Source: SFDP01 sp051653625
Lineage (GTDB): Bacteria > Bacillota > Clostridia > Lachnospirales > Lachnospiraceae
Assembly (NCBI GenBank): GCA_051653625.1
Contig: JBOFWM010000010.1
Span: 25,301-89,300 of the forward strand
Reading direction: 5' to 3'
Length of the DNA: 64,000 nucleotides
Every line of letters begins with the position of its first letter. Positions within the stretch are counted from its first letter, which is position 1. The notes under the pieces were generated by a model. It searched no databases and was not told the origin of the DNA. It worked only from the letters and a program-made list of their open reading frames with translations. The position numbers and the translations under genes are program-made. Positions 51,389 to 60,802 of this stretch are shown in pieces.

Positions 51389-51643
51389 TTATTTTCCCAT
51401 TAAAAAAGCTTCTATTTTGTCAGCAGCGGTTTCTTCGTCGCTTCCTTCTGTTAAAATGGTAACTTCTTCACCAACATCTAATCCTAAAGTCATCATTCCC
51501 ATAATACTTTTTGCATTTACCTTCTTTTGCTCTGCTTCTAAATATACAGTGCTTTCAAATTGACTTGCTAACTGAACTAACAAAGCAACTGGCCTAGCCT
51601 CTAATCCACTTGATAGTTGAATCTTAACCTCTTTTTTTAACAT
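51389..51643 (-). CDS. HPr-like protein without the PTS histidine (Crh-like)
   Basis: 84 aa HPr fold. Canonical HPr has GLHARPA with phospho-His15; here it is GLEARPVALLV with Glu15. Ser46, the HprK target, is present in NAKSIMGMMTLGL. It therefore cannot pass phosphate from enzyme I to sugar EIIs but could be phosphorylated on Ser46 and act with CcpA, as Bacillus Crh (Gln15) does. It stands 11 bp after whiA, the same place as crh in the Bacillus yvcJ-yvcK-yvcL-crh group; hprK is 4 kb upstream in this window. Confidence 0.9.
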   Translation of the reverse strand: MLKKEVKIQLSSGLEARPVALLVQLASQFESTVYLEAEQKKVNAKSIMGMMTLGLDVGEEVTILTEGSDEETAADKIEAFLMGK

Positions 51644-51654
51644 AATTTCTCCTC

Positions 51655-52563
51655 CTACAACTTATTCGTCTTAGCTATCTCACTTAACTTTCGTAATCTA
51701 TGATTAACTCCAGATTTTCCAACTGGTGGATCTAGATATTGTCCCAATTCCAGTAATGTAGCTTCTGGATATTCTAATCGTACACTAGCCATTTCACTTA
51801 AATTATCTGGTAAACTTTCAAATCCCATAGTATCTCTTATATAGATAATATCTTCTATTTGTTTTGTTGCCGCATTTACAGTTTTTGTAATATTTGCAGT
51901 TTCGCAATTTACACGACGATTTATAGAGTTACGCATTTCTTTAATGATACGAAGATTTTCAAATTCCATTAATGCAACATGCGCTTCACAAATATTTAAA
52001 AAATCAACAATATTTGTTCCCTCTTTCAAATAAACAACATAATACTTCTTACGTTCTATTATTTTCCCATCTAATTCAAACAATCGAAGAATTTCTTGTA
52101 TTTGTTTTGCATGGGATAAATAATTGCATACAAGCTCTAAATGATATCCTTTATTGGGATCACTCATAGAACCGATTGATAAAAAGACACCTCTTAAAAA
52201 AGCCCTCTGACAACATGTCTTTTTTAATAACATAGGATTTATTCTATCCTTCAAATCGTGCAATACACCATGACTATCAATAAGCTTAATTCCATAAAAT
52301 ATTTCTTGAATATCTTCTTGATTGATTATGAAATGATCATCGTCCTTTAACGTCTCTATATTAAATGTTTTCTTCATCATTGTAAAGCATTTTCTAGTAG
52401 CAAATGCATTTTCAGCCGTAAAATTTAAACAAATCTTTCCAGGAATCCTTTGTTCAATTTGACTACAAAAATGAATCATTGCTGCAATTTCTGCAATTTG
52501 ACAATGTCTTGCTAAACTATTTTGATGTTCTAATTCTTTTTTTATCTCTGCCGAAAACGACAT
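51655..52563 (-). CDS. whiA: WhiA family regulator
   Basis: DNA-binding protein conserved in Gram-positives, 302 aa, involved in sporulation in Streptomyces and in cell division in Bacillus. The start is ATG 52563 with GGGAGAAG 6 bases upstream; an in-frame TTG 30 bases earlier is unlikely. The N-terminal LAGLIDADG-like domain includes KKTCCQRAFLRGVFLSIGSM (about 122-141), where the nuclease residues are lost, as usual. The C-terminal HTH has RLEYPEATLLELGQYLDPP and GVNHRLRKLSEIA. It is 26 bp after rapZ. Confidence 0.96.
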   Translation of the reverse strand: MSFSAEIKKELEHQNSLARHCQIAEIAAMIHFCSQIEQRIPGKICLNFTAENAFATRKCFTMMKKTFNIETLKDDDHFIINQEDIQEIFYGIKLIDSHGVLHDLKDRINPMLLKKTCCQRAFLRGVFLSIGSMSDPNKGYHLELVCNYLSHAKQIQEILRLFELDGKIIERKKYYVVYLKEGTNIVDFLNICEAHVALMEFENLRIIKEMRNSINRRVNCETANITKTVNAATKQIEDIIYIRDTMGFESLPDNLSEMASVRLEYPEATLLELGQYLDPPVGKSGVNHRLRKLSEIAKTNKL

Positions 52564-52589
52564 AATAAACTTCTCCCAATAACTTCTTT

Positions 52590-53444
52590 TCAAATATCTC
52601 TATGATTTATTGTAACTCCATAATTCCAACTTTTAATTGTTTTGTATAACTCATTCGCTATAGTAACACTTCTATGTTGTCCACCTGTACAACCTATTGC
52701 AATCACAACTTGATGTTTTCCTTCTCTTATGTAATAAGGAAGCAAAAATTCTAATAAGTCTGTTAATTTCTCCAAAAATATTTTTGTTTCTTCATATTTC
52801 AGTACATATTCTTTTACTGGTTCTTCATTTCCAGTAATTTTCTTTAATTCATCTACATAAAATGGATTTGGTAAAAATCGAACGTCAAACATCAAATCGG
52901 CATCACTTGGATATCCATTTTTAAAACCAAAAGATAAAATATTAATCATCAAACTATTATATTCTTCATTTTTAATAAAAATCCGATCAATTTCTTCTTT
53001 TAATTCTCTTGTTAATAATTTTGAAGTATCTATTACATAATTCGATTTTTTCTTCACACTTTCTAAAATTACTCGTTCTTTCCTTATTCCAGTTTCTACC
53101 CTTGTATCGTCCTGTGTAGAAAGAGGATGTAATCTTCTACTTTCTTTGTATCTTTTAATAAGTGTAGTATCATTTGCATCTACAAATAAAATTTCAAAAA
53201 AATAGCCATTTTCTCTTAATTGATCCAAACTTTTTTTTGCAGATTCGAAATCCAAATCAGCTCGTACATCTAATCCTAATGCCACCTTTTTCGTTTCTGA
53301 ATTTGGTCTTGATATTAATTCCACAAATTTCTCGAGCATGGATACTGGTAAATTATCTACACAATTATATCCAATATCTTCAAGCATCTTTAACGCCGTT
53401 CTTTTTCCTGCGCCACTCATCCCTGTTACAACTACAAATCTCAT
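52590..53444 (-). CDS. rapZ: RapZ family P-loop nucleotide-binding protein
   Basis: 284 aa. In E. coli RapZ controls GlmZ small RNA decay; Bacillus YvcJ binds nucleotide and affects competence. The Walker A loop is TGMSGAGKRTALKML, with Arg where Ser is usual. LGLDVRADLDFESAKKSLDQL and the C-terminal IAIGCTGGQHRSVTIANELY (about 250-269) are conserved. Its ATG overlaps the murB stop by 4 bp (ATGA), so it is translationally coupled with murB. Confidence 0.95.
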   Translation of the reverse strand: MRFVVVTGMSGAGKRTALKMLEDIGYNCVDNLPVSMLEKFVELISRPNSETKKVALGLDVRADLDFESAKKSLDQLRENGYFFEILFVDANDTTLIKRYKESRRLHPLSTQDDTRVETGIRKERVILESVKKKSNYVIDTSKLLTRELKEEIDRIFIKNEEYNSLMINILSFGFKNGYPSDADLMFDVRFLPNPFYVDELKKITGNEEPVKEYVLKYEETKIFLEKLTDLLEFLLPYYIREGKHQVVIAIGCTGGQHRSVTIANELYKTIKSWNYGVTINHRDI

Positions 53445-54355
53445 TCGAATTCTCCTAAAAAGATAATTTCAGGCTCTAATTGCACTTGAAATTTCTCATA
53501 AACAATATTTTTTACACTTGTAATTAATTGATAAATATCATTTCCTGTTGCATCTTTATCATTCACAATAAATCCACAATGTTTTTCAGATACTGTAGCG
53601 CCTCCAATTCTATAACCTGCCAACCCAGCATCCATTATTAATTTTCCAGCAAAATGATTTACCGGTCTTTTAAACGTACTTCCAGCACTCGGAAATTCTA
53701 ATGGTTGTTTTTCTTTTCTTTGAAAATTATATTCATCCATTTTCCCTTTAATTTCATTGTAATTTCCTTTTTTTAAATTCAATAAAATACTTGTAACAAT
53801 ATAACGTTCATTTTTCAATGTACTTGTTCTATATCCAAACTTTAATTCTTCGTGTGTAAATTTTCTTTCTTCACCGCGTTCATTTATCGCTATAACATGC
53901 TCAACTACTTGCTCCAATTCTCCCCCATAGGCGCCTGCATTCATAATAACGCCTCCACCTATTGTGCCTGGAATTCCCGCTGCAAATTCTAATCCCATCA
54001 ACTCATTCTGCAATGCTTTTTTTGCAACTTTAGAAAGCATACAATTAGATGAAACATACATTTTATCATCATCTATAGTTATCTCTTCTTCAGGATCAAA
54101 AGATAAAATAACACCATCAAATCCACGATCTGAAATAAGTAAATTGCTTCCATTTCCGATCACAAAATATGGAATGTTATTTCGGCGTATCAATTCCAAA
54201 GTAGATTTTAAAATTTCTTTACTTCTTATTTTCAAAAAGAATGTTGCGGGTCCACCAACTCGAAATGTTGTATGTTTTTTCATTTGTTCATTTAAGAAAA
54301 TATCCTCTTTTTTTATATATTGCAAAAATTTTTGTTCCAATTCTTTTACCAACAA
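53441..54355 (-). CDS. murB: UDP-N-acetylenolpyruvoylglucosamine reductase
   Basis: FAD enzyme that completes UDP-MurNAc, 304 aa. FAD-binding blocks NEQMKKHTTFRVGGPATF, YFVIGNGSNLLISDRGFDGV and FAAGIPGTIGGGVIMNAGAY (about 124-143) are intact. The active-site Ser is in EFPSAGSTFKRP and the C-terminal Glu in QLEPEIIFLG. The start is TTG: two TTG codons in a row (54350-54355), with AGGGG about 8 bases upstream. It sits in murB-rapZ-whiA-HPr, a common clostridial order. Confidence 0.96.
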   Translation of the reverse strand: MLVKELEQKFLQYIKKEDIFLNEQMKKHTTFRVGGPATFFLKIRSKEILKSTLELIRRNNIPYFVIGNGSNLLISDRGFDGVILSFDPEEEITIDDDKMYVSSNCMLSKVAKKALQNELMGLEFAAGIPGTIGGGVIMNAGAYGGELEQVVEHVIAINERGEERKFTHEELKFGYRTSTLKNERYIVTSILLNLKKGNYNEIKGKMDEYNFQRKEKQPLEFPSAGSTFKRPVNHFAGKLIMDAGLAGYRIGGATVSEKHCGFIVNDKDATGNDIYQLITSVKNIVYEKFQVQLEPEIIFLGEFE

Positions 54356-54389
54356 AATGAAACCCCTTTCCTTTTACCTTTTATAAATC

Positions 54390-54418
54390 ATGCCCATAGA
54401 TTTAAACTCTATGAGCAT
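54390..54418 (-). other. Hairpin between glk and murB
   Basis: An 11-bp stem with one G-U pair (54390-54400 with 54408-54418) follows the glk stop. There is no T run after it on the minus strand, so it is a weak terminator or a processing site. Confidence 0.5.
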
Positions 54419-54422
54419 ATTT

Positions 54423-55358
54423 TTAGTCTAATATCATTTTTGCTGCTCCAAAAATCCCAGCATCATTTCCTAATGTAGCTAATTTAAAATCTGCTTTTGC
54501 AGCAGCTTGAAAAGTATATTTTTTAAAATAAGGCATCACAGAATCTAAAATAATATCTCCTGCTTTTGATACGCCTCCTCCAATTACAAACACTTGTGGA
54601 TTTACAACAGCTGCAATTACAGATAATCCTTTTCCAAGATACTCTGCAAATTTATCAACAACTTCACATGCAAGTTTATCTTTTTCTTTTGCAGCATCAA
54701 AAACTGCTTTTGCAGAAATTTCTTGTGTTCTTAATATAGAATCTTCCTTAGAAGCCGCTAAGCATTCATTTGCTAATTTTACAATACCTGTTGCAGAAGC
54801 ATATTGTTCTAAACATCCATAACACCCACAGTTACAAGGAACTTTCTCATCATCAACAATATGTAAATGACCAATTTCACCACCTGCACCTGTTGCTCCA
54901 TTTAAGATTCCACCGTTTAATATAATTCCGCCACCTACACCTGTTCCTAATGTGATTGCAACAAGATTATTATAACCCTTTCCACCTCCACACCACATTT
55001 CTCCTAATGCTGCAACATTGGCGTCATTACCAACTCGCACTGGCATATCAATTAACTCCGATAAATCTTTTGCAAGTGGCATGTTTTCCCATCCTAAATT
55101 TACAGCAACACTTACAACACCCTCATCATTAACTGGACCAGGTACACCTACACCTACACCTTCAACTTCATTTGGGTTTACTTGTTTTTCTTTTAATTTA
55201 TCTTTAATTGCTTCTGCAATATCCGGAACAATACTTATTCCATTATTTTCTGTTTTTGTAGGAATTTCCCATTTATCAATTACATTCCCCTTCACGTCAA
55301 AAAAACCTAATTTTACTGTTGTTCCTCCAACATCAACTCCAAAACAGTATTTTCTCAT
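54423..55358 (-). CDS. glk: ROK-family glucokinase
   Basis: Phosphorylates glucose with ATP, 311 aa. The N-terminal phosphate loop is FGVDVGGTTVKLGFFDVKG. VRVGNDANVAALGEMWCGGG and TLGTGVGGGIILNGGIL form the sugar site (about 100-150). The ROK zinc motif GEIGHLHIVDDEKVPCNCGC, with CNCGCYGCLEQYAS, is present (about 160-190). There is no N-terminal HTH, so it is an enzyme and not a ROK repressor. It lies between hprK and murB. Confidence 0.93.
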   Translation of the reverse strand: MRKYCFGVDVGGTTVKLGFFDVKGNVIDKWEIPTKTENNGISIVPDIAEAIKDKLKEKQVNPNEVEGVGVGVPGPVNDEGVVSVAVNLGWENMPLAKDLSELIDMPVRVGNDANVAALGEMWCGGGKGYNNLVAITLGTGVGGGIILNGGILNGATGAGGEIGHLHIVDDEKVPCNCGCYGCLEQYASATGIVKLANECLAASKEDSILRTQEISAKAVFDAAKEKDKLACEVVDKFAEYLGKGLSVIAAVVNPQVFVIGGGVSKAGDIILDSVMPYFKKYTFQAAAKADFKLATLGNDAGIFGAAKMILD

Positions 55359-55378
55359 TATTATTTGCTCCTTTTTTA

Positions 55379-56323
55379 TTAATTATCATCGTCATCATCT
55401 CTTTTTCTTGAAAGAGAATTTTGTACTCTCGTATATAATTCTTGTGCAGCATTATATCCCATTTTCTTTTGTCTATGATTTGCAGCTGCTGATTCACAAA
55501 TTACTGCAAGATTACGACCTGGACGAATTGGAATATTATGGCACACAACTTTTTTACCAAGATATTCGGTATATTCTTCTTCTAATCCTAATCTGTCGTA
55601 TTCTCTATCTTTATCCCAATCTTCTAAATGAATTACAAGATCAATTGATTGGGTATCTTTAACACTTGAAACACCAAACAAGCTTTTTACATCTACAATT
55701 CCTATCCCTCTTAATTCAATGAAATGCTTTGTAATATCTGGTGCTGTACCAACAAGTGTATCATCACTTACTTTTCTCATTTCTACAACATCATCTGTAA
55801 CGAGACGATGTCCTCTTTTTATTAATTCTAAAGCTGCCTCTGATTTTCCAATTCCACTTTCTCCTGTAATAAGAAGCCCTTCTCCATAAACATCTACTAA
55901 TACTCCATGAACTGAAATACAAGGTGCTAATTTTACATTTAACCATCTTATTATTTCTGCTGTGAAAGCTGATGTCGCTTTTCCTGTCATTAAAATTGGT
56001 ATCTTTTTCTCAATAGCTTTTGATAAAAAGATATGATCTGGTTTTAAGTCTCTACAAAATACAAAACATGGTATTGGATAAGATAAAAGTTTTTCATAGA
56101 TTTCTTCTTTTCTTTCATCTGCAAGTCCTTCCATATAAGTATATTCAACAAATCCAATAATTTGTAATCTAATTGCTTCATAATGTTCAAAATAACCTGC
56201 TAATTGCAATGCTGGTCTATTAATATCTGGTTGATTTACTTTTATATCATCAACATTTACTTCTGGTGTTAAATTTTCTAATTTCATTTTCTCAATAATT
56301 TGAGTTAATCCTACACTTCCCAT
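55379..56323 (-). CDS. hprK: HPr kinase/phosphorylase
   Basis: Phosphorylates and dephosphorylates HPr/Crh on Ser46 in response to energy state, 314 aa. Walker A LLITGESGIGKSEAALELI is near 150-168, the catalytic acid region is RLVTDDVVEMRK, and the family signature ELRGIGIVDVKSLFGVSSV (about 205-223) is complete. It is 20 bp upstream of glk, so glucose phosphorylation and carbon control are linked here. Confidence 0.96.
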   Translation of the reverse strand: MGSVGLTQIIEKMKLENLTPEVNVDDIKVNQPDINRPALQLAGYFEHYEAIRLQIIGFVEYTYMEGLADERKEEIYEKLLSYPIPCFVFCRDLKPDHIFLSKAIEKKIPILMTGKATSAFTAEIIRWLNVKLAPCISVHGVLVDVYGEGLLITGESGIGKSEAALELIKRGHRLVTDDVVEMRKVSDDTLVGTAPDITKHFIELRGIGIVDVKSLFGVSSVKDTQSIDLVIHLEDWDKDREYDRLGLEEEYTEYLGKKVVCHNIPIRPGRNLAVICESAAANHRQKKMGYNAAQELYTRVQNSLSRKRDDDDDN

Positions 56324-56367
56324 AAATAATACCCCACTTTTCTTTTACATTTTGACACATACTGATG

Positions 56368-58236
56368 TTATTTTAACATAGAATTATGAAAAAAAGAATA
56401 GATTTCTTTCGCAATATTTTCTGGAATGTTTGGAACTTGTGATAATTCTTCAATACTAGCATTTTTTATTTCATTTACAGAATCAAAATGTCTCATTAAT
56501 GCTTTTCTTCTAGTTGCTCCAATTCCTGGTATTTCATCTAAAATAGAATGTACTTGTCCTTTACTTCTTAAGCTTCTATGATAAGATACTGCAAATCTAT
56601 GTGCCTCATCTTGTATTCTTGTAATCAATCGAAATCCTTCTGAATTTTTTGCAAGCGGAATCTCTTTATTTTGAAACAATAAACCTCTTGTATTATGATT
56701 ATCGTCTTTTACCATTCCACATACCGGTATATGAATCTTCAACTCTTCTAATACTTGTATTGCAATATTGACTTGTCCAAGTCCACCATCCATTAATATT
56801 AAATCTGGAAATTTTGTAAATCCACCATACTCTTTTTCCTCTTGTCTTTCTTTTAATCCGTGAGAAAATCTTCTTGTTAATACTTCTTTCATGCAACCAT
56901 AATCATCTGGTCCTTCTATGCTTTTAATTTTAAATTTTCGATAATCACTATTTTTTGATTTTCCCTTTTCAAAAACAACCATTGAACCTACATTTTCATA
57001 TCCATTTGTATTTGAAATATCATATGCTTCCATACGTTCAATATGTTCAAGTCCAATGCTTTGTGCAATTTCTTTCACTGCTCCAATTGTTCGACCTTCT
57101 TCTCGTTTCAAACGTTCTCTATCAGAATCCAATACCATTTTTGCATTTTTAATAGCAAGTTCTACTAATTTTTCTTTTTCTCCTTTTTGCGGAGTTGTTA
57201 TTTTTACTTTACTTCCTCTTTTACTTGTAAGCCATTCTTCGATTAATGTTGTATCTTCAATTTTTAATTGCAATAGTAATTCTTTTGGAATAAAAGGTGT
57301 TCCTGCATAAAATTGTGTAATAAAACTTTGTACTATTTCTTCTAATTGAGTTTCTAATGTATTTCTCATATAAAAATGTTCACGTCCAATTAATCGTCCA
57401 TTTCGTATGAAAAACACTTGAACAACTGCATCCATATTTTCTTTTGCAATTGCAATAATATCACGGTCTTCTCCATGTGACTGAGTAATTCTCTGTCTTT
57501 GTGCAACAAAAGCAACACTTTCCATTAAGTCTCTATAATTAGCCGCTTCTTCAAATTCCATTTTTTCAGCTGCTTTTTTCATTTTTTCTTCTAATTCCAA
57601 AAGAATTGGCTTGTGCTCACCATTTAAAAATTTATGCACTTTTTCTATTTGAAGTTTATAATCTTCTTTTGAAATATTTCCCTGACACGGTGCAAAACAT
57701 TGTTTAATATGATAATTCAAGCACGGTCTGCTTTTTCCAATGTCTTTTGGTAGATTTTTATTACAAGTACGAACAAAAAACAATTTATGAATCAACTCAA
57801 TTGTATCTTTTACTGCTCCGGAACTACTAAACGGTCCATAATATCTAGATTTATCTTTTTTCATTTCCCTCGAAAACAGTACACGTGGAAACTCTTCTCC
57901 ATCTGTCACCTTTATAAATGGATACGTTTTATCATCTTTTAAAAGCGTATTATATTTCGGATTATATTCTTTAATTAAATTATTTTCTAATACGAGTGCC
58001 TCTAATTCAGAATCTGTAACAATATATTCAAATTCTAGAATAAGTGGAACCATATTTTCTATTTTAATACTTTTTGTTGTACTTTCTCTAAAATAAGATC
58101 GTACTCTATTTTTCAAATTAATTGCTTTTCCAACATAAATAATCTGATTATTCTTATCTTTCATTAAATAAACTCCCGGTTTATTAGGAAGTTTTTTTAA
58201 TTCTTCTTTTATATCAAATTTTTCACTCATATTCAT
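56368..58236 (-). CDS. uvrC: Excinuclease ABC subunit C
   Basis: Makes both cuts in nucleotide excision repair, 622 aa. GIY-YIG domain at about 15-95 ([20 protein letters not shown]), Cys-rich region with [17 protein letters not shown] (about 165-182), UVR domain at about 205-240, RNase H-like second nuclease ([35 protein letters not shown]), then helix-hairpin-helix at the end ([19 protein letters not shown]). No damage seen. It is 44 bp before hprK in the transcript order. Confidence 0.97.
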   Translation of the reverse strand: MNMSEKFDIKEELKKLPNKPGVYLMKDKNNQIIYVGKAINLKNRVRSYFRESTTKSIKIENMVPLILEFEYIVTDSELEALVLENNLIKEYNPKYNTLLKDDKTYPFIKVTDGEEFPRVLFSREMKKDKSRYYGPFSSSGAVKDTIELIHKLFFVRTCNKNLPKDIGKSRPCLNYHIKQCFAPCQGNISKEDYKLQIEKVHKFLNGEHKPILLELEEKMKKAAEKMEFEEAANYRDLMESVAFVAQRQRITQSHGEDRDIIAIAKENMDAVVQVFFIRNGRLIGREHFYMRNTLETQLEEIVQSFITQFYAGTPFIPKELLLQLKIEDTTLIEEWLTSKRGSKVKITTPQKGEKEKLVELAIKNAKMVLDSDRERLKREEGRTIGAVKEIAQSIGLEHIERMEAYDISNTNGYENVGSMVVFEKGKSKNSDYRKFKIKSIEGPDDYGCMKEVLTRRFSHGLKERQEEKEYGGFTKFPDLILMDGGLGQVNIAIQVLEELKIHIPVCGMVKDDNHNTRGLLFQNKEIPLAKNSEGFRLITRIQDEAHRFAVSYHRSLRSKGQVHSILDEIPGIGATRRKALMRHFDSVNEIKNASIEELSQVPNIPENIAKEIYSFFHNSMLK

Positions 58237-58265
58237 ACCGTGCCTCTGTTATTTTTCCTTAAACT

Positions 58266-58312
58266 AAAAAGGGGCTGACAGGAAATAAATATCCTTATTT
58301 CCCGCCATCCTC
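58266..58312 (-). terminator. Probable terminator of ftsH
   Basis: A 17-bp imperfect stem (58271-58287 with 58296-58312, two mismatches and G-U pairs) is followed on the minus strand by TTTTTAG. Confidence 0.7.
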
Positions 58313-58317
58313 TTTAT

Positions 58318-60468
58318 CTATTCGTTCAAATCATCTCCTAATGCATCAAGAGCATCTTTACTGTATATTCCTGCAGTTGTTTCTTCTTTTGTTTCTTCTG
58401 GTATTAGATGTTCAACTTGTTCTTCTACAACTTCAGTTACTTCTTGTTCTTCTACAACCAGCTCTTCTTTTATTTCTTTTACTTCTTCTTTTTCTTCTGG
58501 TTCTGGAATTCCTTTCAATTCACGGAAAATTTTCATAAATTCTTTTCCACTAATTGTTTCTTTTTCAATTAAGAAATCTGCTATTTTATCCATTACATTT
58601 CTATTTTCTGCTAATAATTCTTTTGCTTTTTCATAGCTCTCTTTTAAAATATCCATCACTTCTTCATCAATAGCTGCAGCTGTAACATCACTACAATTAA
58701 GACTAGCTGTTCCATCAAGATATCGGTTGGACACTGTAGCAAGACCAATTAATCCAAAGCGCTTACTCATACCATATTGAGTTACCATACTTCTCGCAAT
58801 ATCAGTTGCTTTTTCTATATCATTTGAAGCGCCTGTCGTTACTGTGTCAAAAACTAATTCCTCTGCTGCTCTTCCACCAAGCATACTCACTAACATATTT
58901 CTAAGTTCTGCTTCTGTATTTAAAAACTTCTCTTCTTCTGGAACATGCATAACATAACCTAATGCACCCATTGTTCTTGGTACAATGGTAATTTTTTGTA
59001 CTGGTTCTGAATTTTTTTGTAGTGCGCTGATCAATGCATGCCCCACCTCATGATAAGAAACAATCTTTCTTTCTTCTTTACTCATGATGCGATCTTTTTT
59101 CTCTTTACCTACTAGTACTTGTTCTACTGCTTCAAATAAGTCTTTTTGTGTAACGTACTCACGTCCTTCTTTTACTGCATTAATTGCACCTTCATTAATC
59201 ATATTAGCTAAGTCTGATCCTACTGCTCCACTTGTTGCAAGTCCAATTGCATCAAAATCAATCGTCTCATCCATAGCAACATCTTTTGCATGAACTTTTA
59301 AAATTGCAATTCTTCCCTTTAAATCAGGTTTATCTACAATAATTCTTCGATCAAAACGACCTGGTCTAAGAAGTGCTTTATCAAGAATTTCCGGTCTATT
59401 TGTGGCACCTAATATTAATATACCTTTAGATGTATCAAATCCATCCATTTCAGATAATAATTGATTCAGTGTTTGTTCTCTTTCTTCATTTCCACCACCA
59501 TATTTAGAATCTCTACTTCTACCAATGGCATCTATTTCATCAATAAAAATAATGCATGGTGCATTTTTATTTGCTTCTTTAAATAAATCTCTAACCCTTG
59601 AAGCTCCAACACCTACATACAATTCTATAAAATCAGAACCTGTTAGTGAAAAAAATGGTACATTCGCTTCTCCAGCTACGGCTTTTGCCAATAATGTTTT
59701 TCCTGTTCCTGGAGGTCCAACTAAAAGTGCACCCTTTGGTAATTTCGCTCCTATTTTACTATATTTTGTAGGATTATGAAGAAAATCTACTACTTCTTGT
59801 AACGATTCTTTTGCTTCATCTTCTCCTGCTACATCTTTAAATGTTATTCCGGTCTCTTTTTGAACATAAACTTTAGCATTGCTTTTTCCAACGCCCATAG
59901 GTCCGCCACCTTTAGACATTTTTTTCATAGCATAACCTAACACTAACCATATAAGTAAAAATGGCAAAATATAAGTTAACAAGAAGGAAAATAACACCCC
60001 TGAATTATCAGGCATTTCATACGAATAAGTAACATCTTTATAGCTACTTAGTCTTTCTGTTAATGCATCCCTTTCTTCTCCTAATCCAGTATAATAAGAA
60101 GTAGTTCCTCTCATGAATAAATTCATTCGATCATCTGTTAAAGCCTGACTTTCTTGTAATACTTCCTCTTTTGGAATAATTCTAATTCGATCAGATGCGA
60201 TATATACGCTTTCAATTTCATTGTTTTCTAACATATTAATGAATTCATTATATGGAATTTCTATTGTCGATACATTATTTAATGTACTCATAAAATAGCT
60301 AGTAATTACTAATGTCACAAGTGCTGCAACTAATAACATTAAAATATTTTGTTGTTTTTGATTTTTATCATTATTACTGCCATTACCACTGCTATTTTTA
60401 TTTGAATCTCCTGAATTCGCCGGATCTTTTTTACCACTCTCATTTTCAAACTCGTTTAAATTCCCCAT
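58318..60468 (-). CDS. ftsH: ATP-dependent zinc metalloprotease FtsH
   Basis: Membrane protease that degrades damaged or regulatory membrane proteins, 716 aa. A Gly/Asn/Ser/Lys-rich N-terminal ~35 residues precedes the first helix (about 42-62), then an outside domain and a second helix (about 160-180). Walker A VGPPGTGKTLLAKAVAGEA is near 252, SRH RPGRFDRRI later, and zinc motif HEVGHALISAL near 473 (commonly HEAGH). The C-terminal ~60 residues are Glu/Val-rich. GGAG precedes the ATG. No tilS or hpt neighbour, unlike Bacillus. Confidence 0.97.
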   Translation of the reverse strand: MGNLNEFENESGKKDPANSGDSNKNSSGNGSNNDKNQKQQNILMLLVAALVTLVITSYFMSTLNNVSTIEIPYNEFINMLENNEIESVYIASDRIRIIPKEEVLQESQALTDDRMNLFMRGTTSYYTGLGEERDALTERLSSYKDVTYSYEMPDNSGVLFSFLLTYILPFLLIWLVLGYAMKKMSKGGGPMGVGKSNAKVYVQKETGITFKDVAGEDEAKESLQEVVDFLHNPTKYSKIGAKLPKGALLVGPPGTGKTLLAKAVAGEANVPFFSLTGSDFIELYVGVGASRVRDLFKEANKNAPCIIFIDEIDAIGRSRDSKYGGGNEEREQTLNQLLSEMDGFDTSKGILILGATNRPEILDKALLRPGRFDRRIIVDKPDLKGRIAILKVHAKDVAMDETIDFDAIGLATSGAVGSDLANMINEGAINAVKEGREYVTQKDLFEAVEQVLVGKEKKDRIMSKEERKIVSYHEVGHALISALQKNSEPVQKITIVPRTMGALGYVMHVPEEEKFLNTEAELRNMLVSMLGGRAAEELVFDTVTTGASNDIEKATDIARSMVTQYGMSKRFGLIGLATVSNRYLDGTASLNCSDVTAAAIDEEVMDILKESYEKAKELLAENRNVMDKIADFLIEKETISGKEFMKIFRELKGIPEPEEKEEVKEIKEELVVEEQEVTEVVEEQVEHLIPEETKEETTAGIYSKDALDALGDDLNE

Positions 60469-60712
60469 CTATTATAATCTCCATTCTTTGTTGTTACTTA
60501 CATTACTTAAATTATTCTTTAATATATAAGTTATCCATTAAGTTACTTAATTATAAGTTTCCCCCAAAAAGAAATCAATACTTATCCTGTGAAATAATAG
60601 TTTTATTTCTTAAAGATTTATTAAATGGTAGTAATAAATTACAATTTTTTTGTTTTTTATTGCTTAATTTTTGAAAAAGACTAGATTTTATATTTTCAGT
60701 ATTATATAATTA
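60469..60712. other. AT-rich divergent intergenic region, ftsH and pyrG
   Basis: No gene is seen. It is very AT-rich. A 15-bp palindrome ATTAAGT-T-ACTTAAT lies at 60537-60551. TTACTTA occurs three times between about 60494 and 60550. The ftsH promoter must lie here, but I cannot choose one. Confidence 0.5.
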
Positions 60713-60741
60713 TTCAGTTATTAAAGAATTTGTATTATAAT
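60713..60741 (+). promoter_or_regulatory. Probable pyrG promoter
   Basis: A consensus TATAAT (60736-60741) with TTCAGT 17 bp upstream (60713-60718). The short leader has no terminator and does not begin with GGGC, so Bacillus-type pyrG attenuation is not evident. Confidence 0.5.
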
Positions 60742-60802
60742 AGGCAAATTTTTTTTATTTTGATGATTTTAAAACAGGTATTTCATGAAAGGAATAATGA
60801 AC

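Noticed and set aside
54390..54418. Strong terminator between glk and murB
   Set aside because: The stem is good but no T run follows; murB likely shares transcript with glk in part.
55018..55662. 214-aa open frame on the plus strand across glk and hprK
   Set aside because: Antisense to two well-conserved genes; composition is that of a reversed coding strand.
60713..60802. Bacillus-type pyrG attenuation
   Set aside because: No leader terminator and no G-run/GGGC transcript start is seen between the -10 box and the start codon.
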